Below the pieces are notes generated by a model. It was not told the DNA's origin, made no database searches, and saw nothing but the letters and a program-made list of their open reading frames with translations. A program made the position numbers and the translations under genes. From Mucilaginibacter sp. SG564 (GTDB lineage: Bacteria > Bacteroidota > Bacteroidia > Sphingobacteriales > Sphingobacteriaceae), in NCBI RefSeq assembly GCF_013149275.1, contig NZ_JABGNA010000003.1, positions 434,001-498,000 of the forward strand: a stretch of 64,000 bases of DNA, given 5' to 3'. This document shows positions 43,875 through 52,400 of this stretch, in pieces (the first letter of the stretch is position 1; each line of letters starts with the position of its first letter).

Positions 43875-43982
43875 AAAAGTGGGTTTACATGGTTTACACT
43901 TTTTAGGGTTGACATAAACTTAACTAATTGACAATAAGTTAGTTATAATATTTTTCCTCCAAAAAGTGTAAACCCACTTTTT
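43875..43982. repeat. Palindromic element with GTGGGTTTACAT ends, copy 2 (inverse)
   Basis: AAAAGTGGGTTTACATGG (43875) with TTTACACTTTTT following, and AAAAAGTGTAAACCCACTTT at 43961, form a hairpin with AT-rich spacer. The outer segment matches the reverse complement of 22171-22201. Confidence 0.65.
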
Positions 43983-44003
43983 ATCAAGTTTAGGCCTCTT
44001 AAA

Positions 44004-44116
44004 TTCCCTCCCGAGGGAGGGATGTGATGGGATAGTACAGTAGCAGGGAGGGATTGATTCGTGATGCAAGCAGCATAAAACCCCTCCCTACCCCTCCCGA
44101 GGGAGGGAATCGCACA
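44004..44116. repeat. CCCTCCCGAGGGAGGG repeat cluster upstream of the RRM gene
   Basis: TTCCCTCCCGAGGGAGGGA occurs at 44004-44022 and CCCTCCCGAGGGAGGG again at 44092-44107, with a fragment between. The stretch ending 44116 (GGAGGGAATCGCACAC) recurs inverted at 44738. The 43828-44290 gap contains this and the element above; a -7-like box is at 44257. Confidence 0.6.
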
Positions 44117-44256
44117 CTCCCATGCTTTAAATCCTCTCAGGGGTCTGTAACATGGTTTTCCATTCCCGAATTCACATTTACTTATTATTTTTTAAGCATA
44201 ATTTAACTTCTGAGCAAACAATTTTTAGCAAATCATACTTTTTAGTCCGGATAAAC

Positions 44257-44264
44257 TATATTTG
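44257..44264 (+). promoter_or_regulatory. Bacteroidota -7 box of the RRM gene
   Basis: TATATTTG matches TAnnTTTG and lies 27 bases before the ATG at 44291. No -33 TTTG was found at the proper spacing. Confidence 0.45.
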
Positions 44265-44290
44265 TTAATTCCAAATCATCAAAATTTACC

Positions 44291-44662
44291 ATGAAATTAT
44301 TTGTTGGCGGCTTTCCTCTTGATATTGCAGAAATTGAATTAGTTAAAATATTCAATTCCTACGGCACTGTTAATACTATCAAGATTGTACGGGATAAAAA
44401 GACCCGTAAATGCAAAGGATACGCTTTCCTGGAAATGACCGACCAGGCCGGGGCCGACCGTGCCATTGAAGGACTTGACGGCACCCCCATGGGCGACCGT
44501 ATACTCAGTGTAAAACAAGCTGCTGATAAACCTGCCGCCAAACCACCAATGCAGCAACGCAGCTTTCGCCCGCAACATAGCAATTATATCAAAACAGACC
44601 GGAGCAGTAGTACCGGGAGCTCTGCCGGTGGCACTACGGTAAAAAAACGCCCGAGAATATAG
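44291..44662 (+). CDS. RRM-type RNA-binding protein
   Basis: A 123-residue protein with one RNA recognition motif: RNP2 is KLFVGGF at the N-terminus and RNP1 is KGYAFLEM at about residue 43, both with aromatic contacts. A basic, Ser/Gly-rich tail (QRSFRPQHSNYIKTDRSSST, then KKRPRI) follows. RRM proteins of this kind in Bacteroides bind RNA and influence expression of glycan-utilisation genes; such a role here is only suggested by that precedent. It is flanked by inverted copies of a dispersed repeat. Confidence 0.92.
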   Translation: MKLFVGGFPLDIAEIELVKIFNSYGTVNTIKIVRDKKTRKCKGYAFLEMTDQAGADRAIEGLDGTPMGDRILSVKQAADKPAAKPPMQQRSFRPQHSNYIKTDRSSSTGSSAGGTTVKKRPRI

Positions 44663-44737
44663 GGTGATTACCCATTAATAAAGAATATGCTGCAAGGGGG
44701 TTGTCACTCTGAGCTCCGTTAAAAGAGCCAGGGCCTT

Positions 44738-44850
44738 GTGCGATTCCTTGCCTCGGGAGGGGGTTTCATCGCTTGATAATTCTGCCGCTTGTATAAACCC
44801 CTCCTGCCATTACCCCTGCCCTACGCGCCGCTCTCGTGGGGAGGGAACTG
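44738..44850. repeat. Inverted copy of the CCTCCCGAGGG repeat downstream of the RRM gene
   Basis: GTGCGATTCCTTGCCTCGGG (44738) is the near reverse complement of 44092-44116, and a further GC-rich half (CCCTCCTGCCATTACCCCTG; GTGGGGAGGGAACT) follows to about 44850. The repeat halves therefore surround the RRM gene in opposite orientation. Confidence 0.6.
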
Positions 44851-44870
44851 AAAAAGATTTCCCCAGACCT

Positions 44871-47720
44871 TTACCGCTTTACTTTCTCCACCGTTCCAAA
44901 ACGTTCCATCACTTTATTAATGGTGACGCTGTCGCGCAATACGCTCAAGCGCATCCGGGTCATGGCATAATCTGATATTTGCCAGCCGAGTGGTAATACA
45001 GGCCATATATGGGTATTAGGTACCCTTTCGGCAGTGGGGCGGAACAGGAAAAAGCCATAATGCTTTATCCTCGACATGGAATAATTCCAGTCTTCAGATT
45101 TTTTCATATAGCCCACACGGCTATTCAAAATACCTACAGGTGGCGCCAATGGCTCAAATAAGTTGCCTGGTTTGCCTGCATCTTCTGTTTGCTGTACAGA
45201 GTTGGGCAGCGACAGGAATTGCGGCTGGATATGGCTAAATACAGTGTCTTCTTTGATCAGTTTAGTCCGCACCCGTTCAAAAACCGTTAACACGCCCAGT
45301 GAGGTTTCCGCGCCCGAATTATCCCAGGTACCTCCATCGGTAAAATGATGTTTGCCATTGAGTTTAGCCGTAGGGCTTACATAAGGGAACCGGGCGCTCA
45401 AAAAAGCGGCTGTGCTGAGGCGCAGATCTCCGGGGTCTTCAATTTCCTGCTCCAGGAATATGGTGGAAGGAAAATCAAGGCTATCCAGCAATACCGGGGC
45501 CGATATACCTTTTTTACCGCTATCCACATCAAATGTATTGGCAAACAGTAAGGGTACTTCATAATTGCCGCCTTTCCACATCCTCCCTAAAGTAACCTTC
45601 ATATCCAGATAACGTGCATGGGTATGCCGCTCCCAGTCCTCCTCCATCAGTCTTGCCCTATCGGCCCAGGGGGCTATTCCTAATGATGATGCCAGCATAT
45701 CCCTCCCCAATAAGGCAACTATATTGGAGGTGAGATAATCATTCCGATAGATGGCCAGCGAGTTAACCGGGTAAAAAACAGTATCCTTTACCGGATTTTG
45801 CCGGTGCTGATACCTCGCATTGCTCAATAATGATAAACCTATAGTGCCTCCGGATGCTCCGGAATAGGAAAAAACATAATGCTGAAAATCACGTGTATTT
45901 GCCCCGTCAGGATAGCGGTTTTTTAGCAGGCTATCCAGCGTACCCACAACCATTGTTGTCCAAACGGTGGCACGTAGCCCCCCGCCATAAGCATTTACAA
46001 AAAACACAGGATAAGGTTTATCGGGGTTTCTGGCCACAAAATCTTTAATTTCCTGTTTACGGCTTTTGAGCCAATTTTCGGTATAGCGGTCTAAAGAATC
46101 CAATGATTTGTGATAACCTTCCTCCTTCTGAACAAAAGCTTCATGATAGGTGGTTATAGTACTGATCGACCTGTATAGTGTAAACATCAGCAAAAAAGTG
46201 ATCAAACTAAAGCCTGTCTTTTTTCCAGCGAACAATAAAAAGGAAAAGAACAACAGGTAGCCCGCGGCCGCGCACAATACAATAGGCATGGTATAATAAC
46301 GGTTGCCACTGGTTAGTTCATTTAAAAATGGCGGAAAGTTACACAGGACAAAAAACAGCAAAGCTATCACACCGCAAAAGCTTATCCACGGTGCAGCATG
46401 CCATTTCCGAATGCCAGGGGTACCCGTACGCAAGGCAGTAGTGATCACAAACATGGCCGATAGAAAGAACAAATCGAGCGACAGATATGCCAGGAAATGC
46501 GGTTCGCGGTTGCGCTTTCCATCAATACTGCCCCAAATGATCATGGGTAATATCAAGGCAGCCATACTCACCCAAAAACGCCACACAACTACGTTGCCCT
46601 GTGATTTAAACAGCTTATCTATCCATTTATACCTCAATACGATCTTATAAAAAATGAGCGATGCCAGCAGCAGAATCAGCGGAGGCACATCTTTCAACAG
46701 GTAATCGATCTGATAGGCGTTCATGGTTTGCAGGATACCGGTAGCAGGTATCAGGAAAGCGGCAGCACCGAACAACCGGGCAGTTTCTACCTTAAGAGAT
46801 GGTCTGGAACCCGCGGGCAAACGGCTGGTGTCAAAATCAACAGGCCCTATAAAAAACCGTTTATAGCTTATTTTGATGGCGTTATCAATAACCTTAGGTA
46901 AATGCCAGCACATCAGCGCCAGCAAAGTTATGGCCAGCAGAAAATAAAAACTGGCCCAGCGCGAGGTATTAATCGAGAGCAACATATCCTGGATCTGTGC
47001 GCTGATAAAAAGCCCCAGAAAAAAAACCAGCAGCGTGATCAGTACGATACGGAAACGCCAGGAATAGGTGAGCAGGCGCCCTATCCAGGCGGTTGTATAA
47101 TCCAACCAAAACCGGGGTTTACCCAGCTTAAAGCCTTCGTAAAGTAATTTGCACGCTATAAAAATCAGCAGCAGGTATTTGATACATGCCGGTAAACCAA
47201 TAAGTAAAGCATCGGGTAAAGGCAGCTTCAGTTTAAAATGCTGCAAAGCCCGGTTGGTCATGATGTTCTCAAACACATCCAGCAGCGCTGCCAGGAGCAC
47301 TATTGAACTTAATGTGATCACACTATGCTGCGATATCACCCGGCGGCGGCGGTTAGCCTTTTGGCTTCCTATCCGGAAGATGAGAATGAGCAGGATACCT
47401 ACATAAATCCCGATGAAAGTATAATCGGCATTGTTCCGGAAAACCGCGGTTTCGATACCCGTGACGGTTTCGGGATAAGTGGTTTCGCGGGTATAGATCT
47501 GGTTTTTCTTAAACCCGGCCTGCCATTCTTTTAGGATAGAATCCCTGCGGGCATTGCTGGTATTGATTTCCCAGTTGATGATACCCGATGGCGTGTACTT
47601 GGTTACAATGAGGTAATTATCCTTTAGCGTCATACTGCCGACAACTAATAAGGCCATCAGCAATAATGAAAAAATGGACGAAAAATGACGGTTGACCCAA
47701 TTCTGTAAACGCCGGAACAT
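44871..47720 (-). CDS. Polytopic membrane protein with C-terminal patatin-like phospholipase domain
   Basis: A 949-residue protein. About eleven hydrophobic segments occupy residues 15-530. The C-terminal ~370 residues are a patatin-like acyl hydrolase: oxyanion loop AYGGGLRA (577-584), nucleophile Ser623 in SGASGG, and the catalytic Asp795 in HFTDGG, with AAFLSARFPYVSP near 771. Patatins use a Ser-Asp dyad to cleave lipids. Seen directly: motifs and membrane segments; inferred: lipid hydrolysis at the inner membrane. Fusion to so large a membrane part is unusual compared with soluble or autotransported patatins. It is convergent with the RRM gene. Substrate and regulation are unknown. Confidence 0.82.
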   Translation of the reverse strand: MFRRLQNWVNRHFSSIFSLLLMALLVVGSMTLKDNYLIVTKYTPSGIINWEINTSNARRDSILKEWQAGFKKNQIYTRETTYPETVTGIETAVFRNNADYTFIGIYVGILLILIFRIGSQKANRRRRVISQHSVITLSSIVLLAALLDVFENIMTNRALQHFKLKLPLPDALLIGLPACIKYLLLIFIACKLLYEGFKLGKPRFWLDYTTAWIGRLLTYSWRFRIVLITLLVFFLGLFISAQIQDMLLSINTSRWASFYFLLAITLLALMCWHLPKVIDNAIKISYKRFFIGPVDFDTSRLPAGSRPSLKVETARLFGAAAFLIPATGILQTMNAYQIDYLLKDVPPLILLLASLIFYKIVLRYKWIDKLFKSQGNVVVWRFWVSMAALILPMIIWGSIDGKRNREPHFLAYLSLDLFFLSAMFVITTALRTGTPGIRKWHAAPWISFCGVIALLFFVLCNFPPFLNELTSGNRYYTMPIVLCAAAGYLLFFSFLLFAGKKTGFSLITFLLMFTLYRSISTITTYHEAFVQKEEGYHKSLDSLDRYTENWLKSRKQEIKDFVARNPDKPYPVFFVNAYGGGLRATVWTTMVVGTLDSLLKNRYPDGANTRDFQHYVFSYSGASGGTIGLSLLSNARYQHRQNPVKDTVFYPVNSLAIYRNDYLTSNIVALLGRDMLASSLGIAPWADRARLMEEDWERHTHARYLDMKVTLGRMWKGGNYEVPLLFANTFDVDSGKKGISAPVLLDSLDFPSTIFLEQEIEDPGDLRLSTAAFLSARFPYVSPTAKLNGKHHFTDGGTWDNSGAETSLGVLTVFERVRTKLIKEDTVFSHIQPQFLSLPNSVQQTEDAGKPGNLFEPLAPPVGILNSRVGYMKKSEDWNYSMSRIKHYGFFLFRPTAERVPNTHIWPVLPLGWQISDYAMTRMRLSVLRDSVTINKVMERFGTVEKVKR

Positions 47721-47825
47721 ATCAATGTGAATAACCTAAAGTTACGGAAAAAAGTATGATCGATGGGTTATTTGGGTGTATTTTAAATTGTTGTATGGTA
47801 TCGACTCACCCCGTTTTTTCCCCAT

Positions 47826-47912
47826 GCGTCATTGCGAGGAGGAACGACGTGGCAATCCCCGGTATACGGAACGTCTCTGTAAGTCGGGGATTGCTACGCT
47901 CGCAATGACGCG
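47826..47912. repeat. Dispersed palindromic repeat, GCGTCATTGCGAGG family
   Basis: GCGTCATTGCGAGGAGGAAC at 47826 pairs loosely with GCTACGCTCGCAATGACGCG ending 47912; inner arms GGCAATCCCC and GGGGATTGC also pair. A related element is at 53861-54003, and a fragment (CGCAATGACGCG) at 61445. It lies between two minus-strand genes. Confidence 0.7.
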
Positions 47913-47951
47913 TGGAGGAAAAGCAGGGGCAAGGCTTTTATCCCACAAGCC

Positions 47952-49292
47952 TTAAACCTTAGCATACAACTCCTCTATCCTCTCCAACGGAACACCTTTG
48001 GTTTCGAACACATAGCGGCTCACAAACAATACCATGCTGATATTGATGATGCCATAAACCCCAAAGGTATACACTGGCCCCAGCTGCGCAAGCATCACCG
48101 GGAAGGTAAGCGAAACGATGGAATTGGCCACCCAGTTACCAAACACCGCAATAGATGTTGCCGTACCACGAACCCGGTTGGGGAATATCTCGGCCACGTA
48201 CACCCACAGCACTACGCCCCAGGTACAGGCAAAACCGCCTATGTAAACAAATATGGTTAGCAGTACAAAGTAGTTATGCAGCATGTCGAAATGAAACAGC
48301 GCAGCCAGCACAAACATGCAAAGCCCCATGATCACCGAGCCGACGAGCAACAGCTTTTTACGCCCAAGCCTGTCAATCAGCGGGAAAGCCAGGATGGTAA
48401 ATATCAGATTAACCACACCGGTTAACATGGTTTGGAATAATACGCTACCGCCTACATGTACTTTTTCAAATATAAGAGGTGCATAGTAAAATACGATATT
48501 GATACCTGTAAGCTGGGCTATGGAGGCAAATACAAGGCCGATGATCACCACTTTTCGGAAACGCGGGGTAAATACTTCTTTCAGGGCCGAAGTATCTTCC
48601 GTTGCTATATCCTTACTAACCAGCTCAACCTGCTCCACGCTTTCGGTTTTGGAATAGATATGATCAAACACGCGCTGAGCGTCTTTTATTTTGTTTTTGG
48701 CGATGAGCCAGCGCGGACTTTCGGGTACCAGCAGCAGCAGGATAAAGAAAATAACCGAAGGCACCACCGCCGCGGCCAGCATATAGCGCCAGATATTTCC
48801 ATCATTTAAAAAACCGAAAGGCGCTTTAGCTATCACATAATTGGAGATGAACGACAGCAAAATACCCGTTACAATGGCAAGTTGCTGCAGCATACCCAAC
48901 CTGCCCCTAAATTTTGGCGGCGCCACTTCTGATATATAAATAGGCGCCAGGGTTGATGCCATACCGATGGCTACCCCGCCTATAAAGCGGTACACCACCA
49001 ATTGCACATAACTACCCGCGATGCCACTCCCCAAAGCAGCGATGATGTATAATATAGAGGTTACGATCATCAATTTCTTTCGTCCGAACTGATCTGCCAG
49101 GCTACCGGCAAACAGGGCTCCAGGGATACAGCCTATGGATGCAGCCGCTACTACCAAACCAACTTCTGCGTCGCTGAGCGAAAAAACGGGTTTGAGATAT
49201 TGCAACGAGCCCGCTATTACGGCGGTATCAAAGCCAAATAATAGTCCGCCCAGGGCAGCCACAATAGAAATTAAAATGGTATAACTTTTCAT
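47952..49292 (-). CDS. Sugar porter (MFS) transporter
   Basis: A 446-residue inner-membrane protein with about 12 helices. Sugar-porter signatures are present: GGLLFGFDTAVIAGSLQYL, DQFGRKKLMI, RFIGGVAIGMASTLAPIYIS, VPESPRWLI and the final VFETKGVPLERIEELY. It imports a hexose or pentose by proton symport. Upstream, a -7-like box on the minus strand (TATATTTG, at 49377-49384) and an inverted repeat CGATTTAGCAGTGCTAAAATCG near 49347 may be its control region. The sugar is unknown. Confidence 0.94.
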   Translation of the reverse strand: MKSYTILISIVAALGGLLFGFDTAVIAGSLQYLKPVFSLSDAEVGLVVAAASIGCIPGALFAGSLADQFGRKKLMIVTSILYIIAALGSGIAGSYVQLVVYRFIGGVAIGMASTLAPIYISEVAPPKFRGRLGMLQQLAIVTGILLSFISNYVIAKAPFGFLNDGNIWRYMLAAAVVPSVIFFILLLLVPESPRWLIAKNKIKDAQRVFDHIYSKTESVEQVELVSKDIATEDTSALKEVFTPRFRKVVIIGLVFASIAQLTGINIVFYYAPLIFEKVHVGGSVLFQTMLTGVVNLIFTILAFPLIDRLGRKKLLLVGSVIMGLCMFVLAALFHFDMLHNYFVLLTIFVYIGGFACTWGVVLWVYVAEIFPNRVRGTATSIAVFGNWVANSIVSLTFPVMLAQLGPVYTFGVYGIINISMVLFVSRYVFETKGVPLERIEELYAKV

Positions 49293-49473
49293 AAAGCAGA
49301 GTGGTTAACGGTAAAGCCCCAAGCCGGGGTAATTGGTTTATAAACTCGATTTAGCAGTGCTAAAATCGACGCTTTACAAATATATAATTCCCCTGCACAT
49401 TTAGGCCGTTCATTTTTAGCCATCTGCTTTTTGTCAGCAAATTGTTATTTAAATGGTTGAAGCGCATTCAAAA

Positions 49474-49489
49474 TATACCGATTGGTATA
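49474..49489. promoter_or_regulatory. Operator-like dyad 1, TATACCGATTGGTATA
   Basis: A 16-base site of arms TATACC and GGTATA with GATT centre, overlapping a -7-like box TATATTTG (49488-49495). It is identical to the site at 49568. The form suits a TetR-type repressor. A 16-codon frame starts at 49500 (MKKIWSYFQSIHITDH) and ends at 49550; its status is unclear. Confidence 0.65.
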
Positions 49490-49567
49490 TATTTGCATCA
49501 TGAAAAAAATCTGGTCATATTTTCAATCTATCCATATAACTGATCACTAAAAAAATTTATCCAAAAA

Positions 49568-49583
49568 TATACCGATTGGTATA
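49568..49583. promoter_or_regulatory. Operator-like dyad 2, TATACCGATTGGTATA
   Basis: Identical to dyad 1 and located 10 bases before the ATG of the DHA2 transporter gene, 94 bases from the first. Binding here would block the start region. The rest of the 300-base gap contains no gene. Confidence 0.65.
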
Positions 49584-49592
49584 ATATATATT

Positions 49593-51143
49593 ATGAACGC
49601 CATCAAACGACAAATCCTCCTCATCACGGTAATAGCCGCCGCTATTATGGAACTGATTGACACCTCCATTGTGAACGTAGCGCTCAACTACATGAGCGGT
49701 AACCTGGGCGCCACACTCGAAGATATTTCCTGGGTGATCACCTCCTACGCCATCGCCAACGTGATCATTATCCCCATGACCAGCTTTTTGGTGAACAACC
49801 TTGGCCGCCGCAATTATTACATCGGCTCCATTATTCTGTTTACCTTTTGCTCATTTATGTGCGGTAACGCCACTAATATATGGGAGCTGGTGAGCTTCCG
49901 GTTTTTGCAGGGTTTGGGAGGCGGCGCGCTGCTTTCCGTTTCGGCAACGGTGGTTTATGAGCTTTTCCCAAAGGAGAAACAAGCCACCGCGAGCGCCTTG
50001 TTTGGTATTGGTGTGTTCATCGGGCCAACTATTGGGCCAACATTGGGTGGTTATATCACCGAAAATTTCTCCTGGCCATGGATCTTTTATATCAACATTC
50101 CCATTGGCATAGCTGCCGCGATCTCCTGCTACTTCTTGCTGCACGAGCCCGCTATCAGGCAAAAGATCAAACATATCGACTGGACAGGTATCATCCTGCT
50201 CATCGTAGGCATTGGCTCCTTACAGGTGGTGCTGGAGCGCGGTGAAACCGACGATTGGTTTTCTGCCGGGTATATCGTTTTTTTAACTGTGGTGGCCAGC
50301 CTGGCGCTTACCACCTTTATTATCTGGGAGTTGTATACCGAAAATCCTGTGGTGAACCTGCGTATCCTCCGGTTCAGATCGTTAAGTATTGCGGCTGTGC
50401 TTACTTTTATCACGGGTATGGGTATGTATACTTCCATTTATTTGACCCCTGTGGTAGCACAGCGCCTGCTTAATTTTACCCCTACCCAATCCGGACTTTT
50501 ACTTTTACCCGGCTCCATCGTGGCGGTATTGGCTTTGGTAGTCACCGGTAAGCTTTTGCAAAAGGGCGTTTCGGCGGCGCTGATTGTGTTTTTTGGTTTT
50601 ATGTGTTTTATATATTTCAACTGGTCGATGTCGAGGATCAACCTGGAAACACCGGCCATCGATATTACGCTAAACCTCATTTTCAGGGCGATAGGCATGG
50701 CCTTGTTAACCGTCCCTTTGGGTACTCTGGCCGTATCATCATTGGAACTCAAGGATATGCCCCAGGGAACCGCTTTTAATAATATGATGCGGCAACTGGG
50801 TGGCTCGTTTGGTATTTCCATCATTAATACCTATGTAGCCCGGCGCATAGCCTCGCACCGCATGGACCTGATCACCCACATTACACCCGATAATCCCGCG
50901 TTTATTAACCGGATAAATGGTTATGCCGCGTCTTTCATACAAAAAGGCTTCGGTTTACTGGATGCTAAACAGAAGGCTATGCTGTTGGTTGAGAAAGTGG
51001 TGGTTCAGCAATCGTCCTTTTCCAGCTACCTGGATGGTTTTTTCCTGATCGGTTTGTTTTTTGCCATTGTACTGCCGCTATTGCTTTTTGTGGCTAAACG
51101 CGATAAGAAGAAACCGCTGGTTATCCCCTCATCAGATCATTAA
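49593..51143 (+). CDS. DHA2-family MFS drug-efflux transporter (EmrB/QacA type)
   Basis: A 516-residue, 14-helix protein. It begins with ITVIAAAIMELIDTSIVNVA (the D-x-T-I-V-N-V-A motif of DHA2), then FLQGLGGGALLSVSATVVYE, GPTIGPTLGGYITENFSWPW (motif C) and a last loop before FLIGLFFAIVLPLLLF. Such pumps export drugs or toxic organics by proton antiport, often with an HlyD-like partner, none of which is adjacent. Duplicated dyads upstream suggest repression by a TetR-type regulator encoded elsewhere. Confidence 0.93.
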   Translation: MNAIKRQILLITVIAAAIMELIDTSIVNVALNYMSGNLGATLEDISWVITSYAIANVIIIPMTSFLVNNLGRRNYYIGSIILFTFCSFMCGNATNIWELVSFRFLQGLGGGALLSVSATVVYELFPKEKQATASALFGIGVFIGPTIGPTLGGYITENFSWPWIFYINIPIGIAAAISCYFLLHEPAIRQKIKHIDWTGIILLIVGIGSLQVVLERGETDDWFSAGYIVFLTVVASLALTTFIIWELYTENPVVNLRILRFRSLSIAAVLTFITGMGMYTSIYLTPVVAQRLLNFTPTQSGLLLLPGSIVAVLALVVTGKLLQKGVSAALIVFFGFMCFIYFNWSMSRINLETPAIDITLNLIFRAIGMALLTVPLGTLAVSSLELKDMPQGTAFNNMMRQLGGSFGISIINTYVARRIASHRMDLITHITPDNPAFINRINGYAASFIQKGFGLLDAKQKAMLLVEKVVVQQSSFSSYLDGFFLIGLFFAIVLPLLLFVAKRDKKKPLVIPSSDH

Positions 51144-51173
51144 CATTTGGGGTTGAAAAGACTTTTTAAACCA

Positions 51174-51307
51174 TGGATTTTAACATTTTCTTGATCAAAA
51201 ACGGGCAAAAAACATTCAGAAACGAGCCCAAAAACATTGATGATATCGCTTTTAACAAATTTCGATATGGTTTTGAACCGTTTTAAAAACTTTAAAAAGT
51301 ATTAATT
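51174..51307 (-). repeat. Noncoding element, copy 2 of 2
   Basis: Read on the minus strand, it begins ATTAATACTTTTTAAAG, contains TTTGTTAAAA and ends CCCGTTTTTGATCAAG-AAAATGTTAAAATC. The order of these words is the same as at 9704-9838. It starts 31 bases after the transporter stop. Confidence 0.6.
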
Positions 51308-51332
51308 TATTGGCTATCAAATAATCAATAAA

Positions 51333-51431
51333 ATTCAGCCATGCCGAACTTGTTTCGGCACCCCACAAACCAAGTGTGTGACATGAAGCTGAATCTGTCC
51401 TGTGGGATCCTGAAACAAGTTCATGATGACT
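51333..51431. repeat. Inverted repeat with AACTTGTTTC arms
   Basis: GAACTTGTTTCGGCACCCCA (51346) is mirrored by TGTGGGATCCTGAAACAAGT (51401-51420), with inner ATTCAGC and GCTGAAT pairing as well. It is a MITE-like element within the 383-base gap before the AraC gene, where nothing else was seen. Confidence 0.6.
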
Positions 51432-51526
51432 TAATGTGTTATCCAATCCAGCCATACCATTATCCTCCATTTTTAAATTTTGCTGGAATAGGTTATTTTT
51501 ACGGATATCGTTAATCTGAATAAGGC

Positions 51527-52333
51527 ATGGTTGAGATATTCCAGGATATCCGTAAAATATATATGTTCAGCAGGCCTTGCGAAGAACTGCTTCCGCATAT
51601 TGAATTTTACTCCCAATCGGTTTTAGATCATTCCGCCCAGGATATAAAACATGAATTTTCTACCGTAAAAATGTTCCCCAGCTGGACGCCTACCTTTTAT
51701 ATTAACCTGGGCAGTCCGTATTATATCGATCTAAAAAATACCCGTCACTATGTAAAAGGAGACGAGGACATTTTAATATTGCGCAATGAGGATGTAACCC
51801 GGCACAAACTCCCCGCCGATAATATATTTACAGTCAAATTTAATCCCGGTGGCCTGGAGGCCATTCTGGGCTTAAACCAGGTTTGGGTTATGGACAAGAT
51901 CATTCCCCTCCACCAGGTTTTGCCCTGGCAGTTGCTCCAAAAAATAAAACAACCCATTAGTTTTGAAGAAAGGGTACAAATTGTTCAATCTTACCTCTTA
52001 GCGGCGTACCATCAATTAAATAACCAGGATCATTATGTAAAAATGGTTAATGATAGTATTGGCGAATATCGGGCCGCGGGTATGCAATTAAATACATCTC
52101 AGGTTGCCGAAAAATTGTTTATTACCTCCAAAACCATCAACCGTTATTTCAACAGGGTAATTGGTATCTCTCCTAAAAATTACTTTTCTATTCTGCGGGG
52201 CAGAATTGCGTTAACATCCTTTATGAAGGATAAAGAAAACTTTATCCCGATGGATTATGGTTATTATGATCTGAGCCATTTTCATAAGGACATCGTTAAC
52301 TTTACCGGCCAAAGGCTCACAAAGCATCTGTGA
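51527..52333 (+). CDS. AraC-family transcriptional regulator
   Basis: A 268-residue regulator. The N-terminal ~180 residues contain a sensing domain of unknown ligand (FYINLGSPYYIDLKNTRHYV; NIFTVKFNPGGLEAIL resembles the domain of many soil-bacterial AraC proteins). The C-terminal HTH pair lies at about 190-268: SQVAEKLFITSKTINRYFNR followed by VIGISPKNYFSILRGRIALT and DYGYYDLSHFHKDIVNFTGQ. The ligand and targets are not known; it is just upstream of an alpha/beta hydrolase gene on the same strand. Confidence 0.9.
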   Translation: MVEIFQDIRKIYMFSRPCEELLPHIEFYSQSVLDHSAQDIKHEFSTVKMFPSWTPTFYINLGSPYYIDLKNTRHYVKGDEDILILRNEDVTRHKLPADNIFTVKFNPGGLEAILGLNQVWVMDKIIPLHQVLPWQLLQKIKQPISFEERVQIVQSYLLAAYHQLNNQDHYVKMVNDSIGEYRAAGMQLNTSQVAEKLFITSKTINRYFNRVIGISPKNYFSILRGRIALTSFMKDKENFIPMDYGYYDLSHFHKDIVNFTGQRLTKHL

Positions 52334-52400
52334 TAATTTGTCCGTTTTTTACTTTCGGCGGGTAATATCATTCCTTTTATTTGTATGCTAAACAGCACTC

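Noticed and set aside
49500..49550. 16-codon frame after a -7 box and operator
   Set aside because: Too short to support as a gene; kept only as a remark on the operator region, although a leader peptide is possible.
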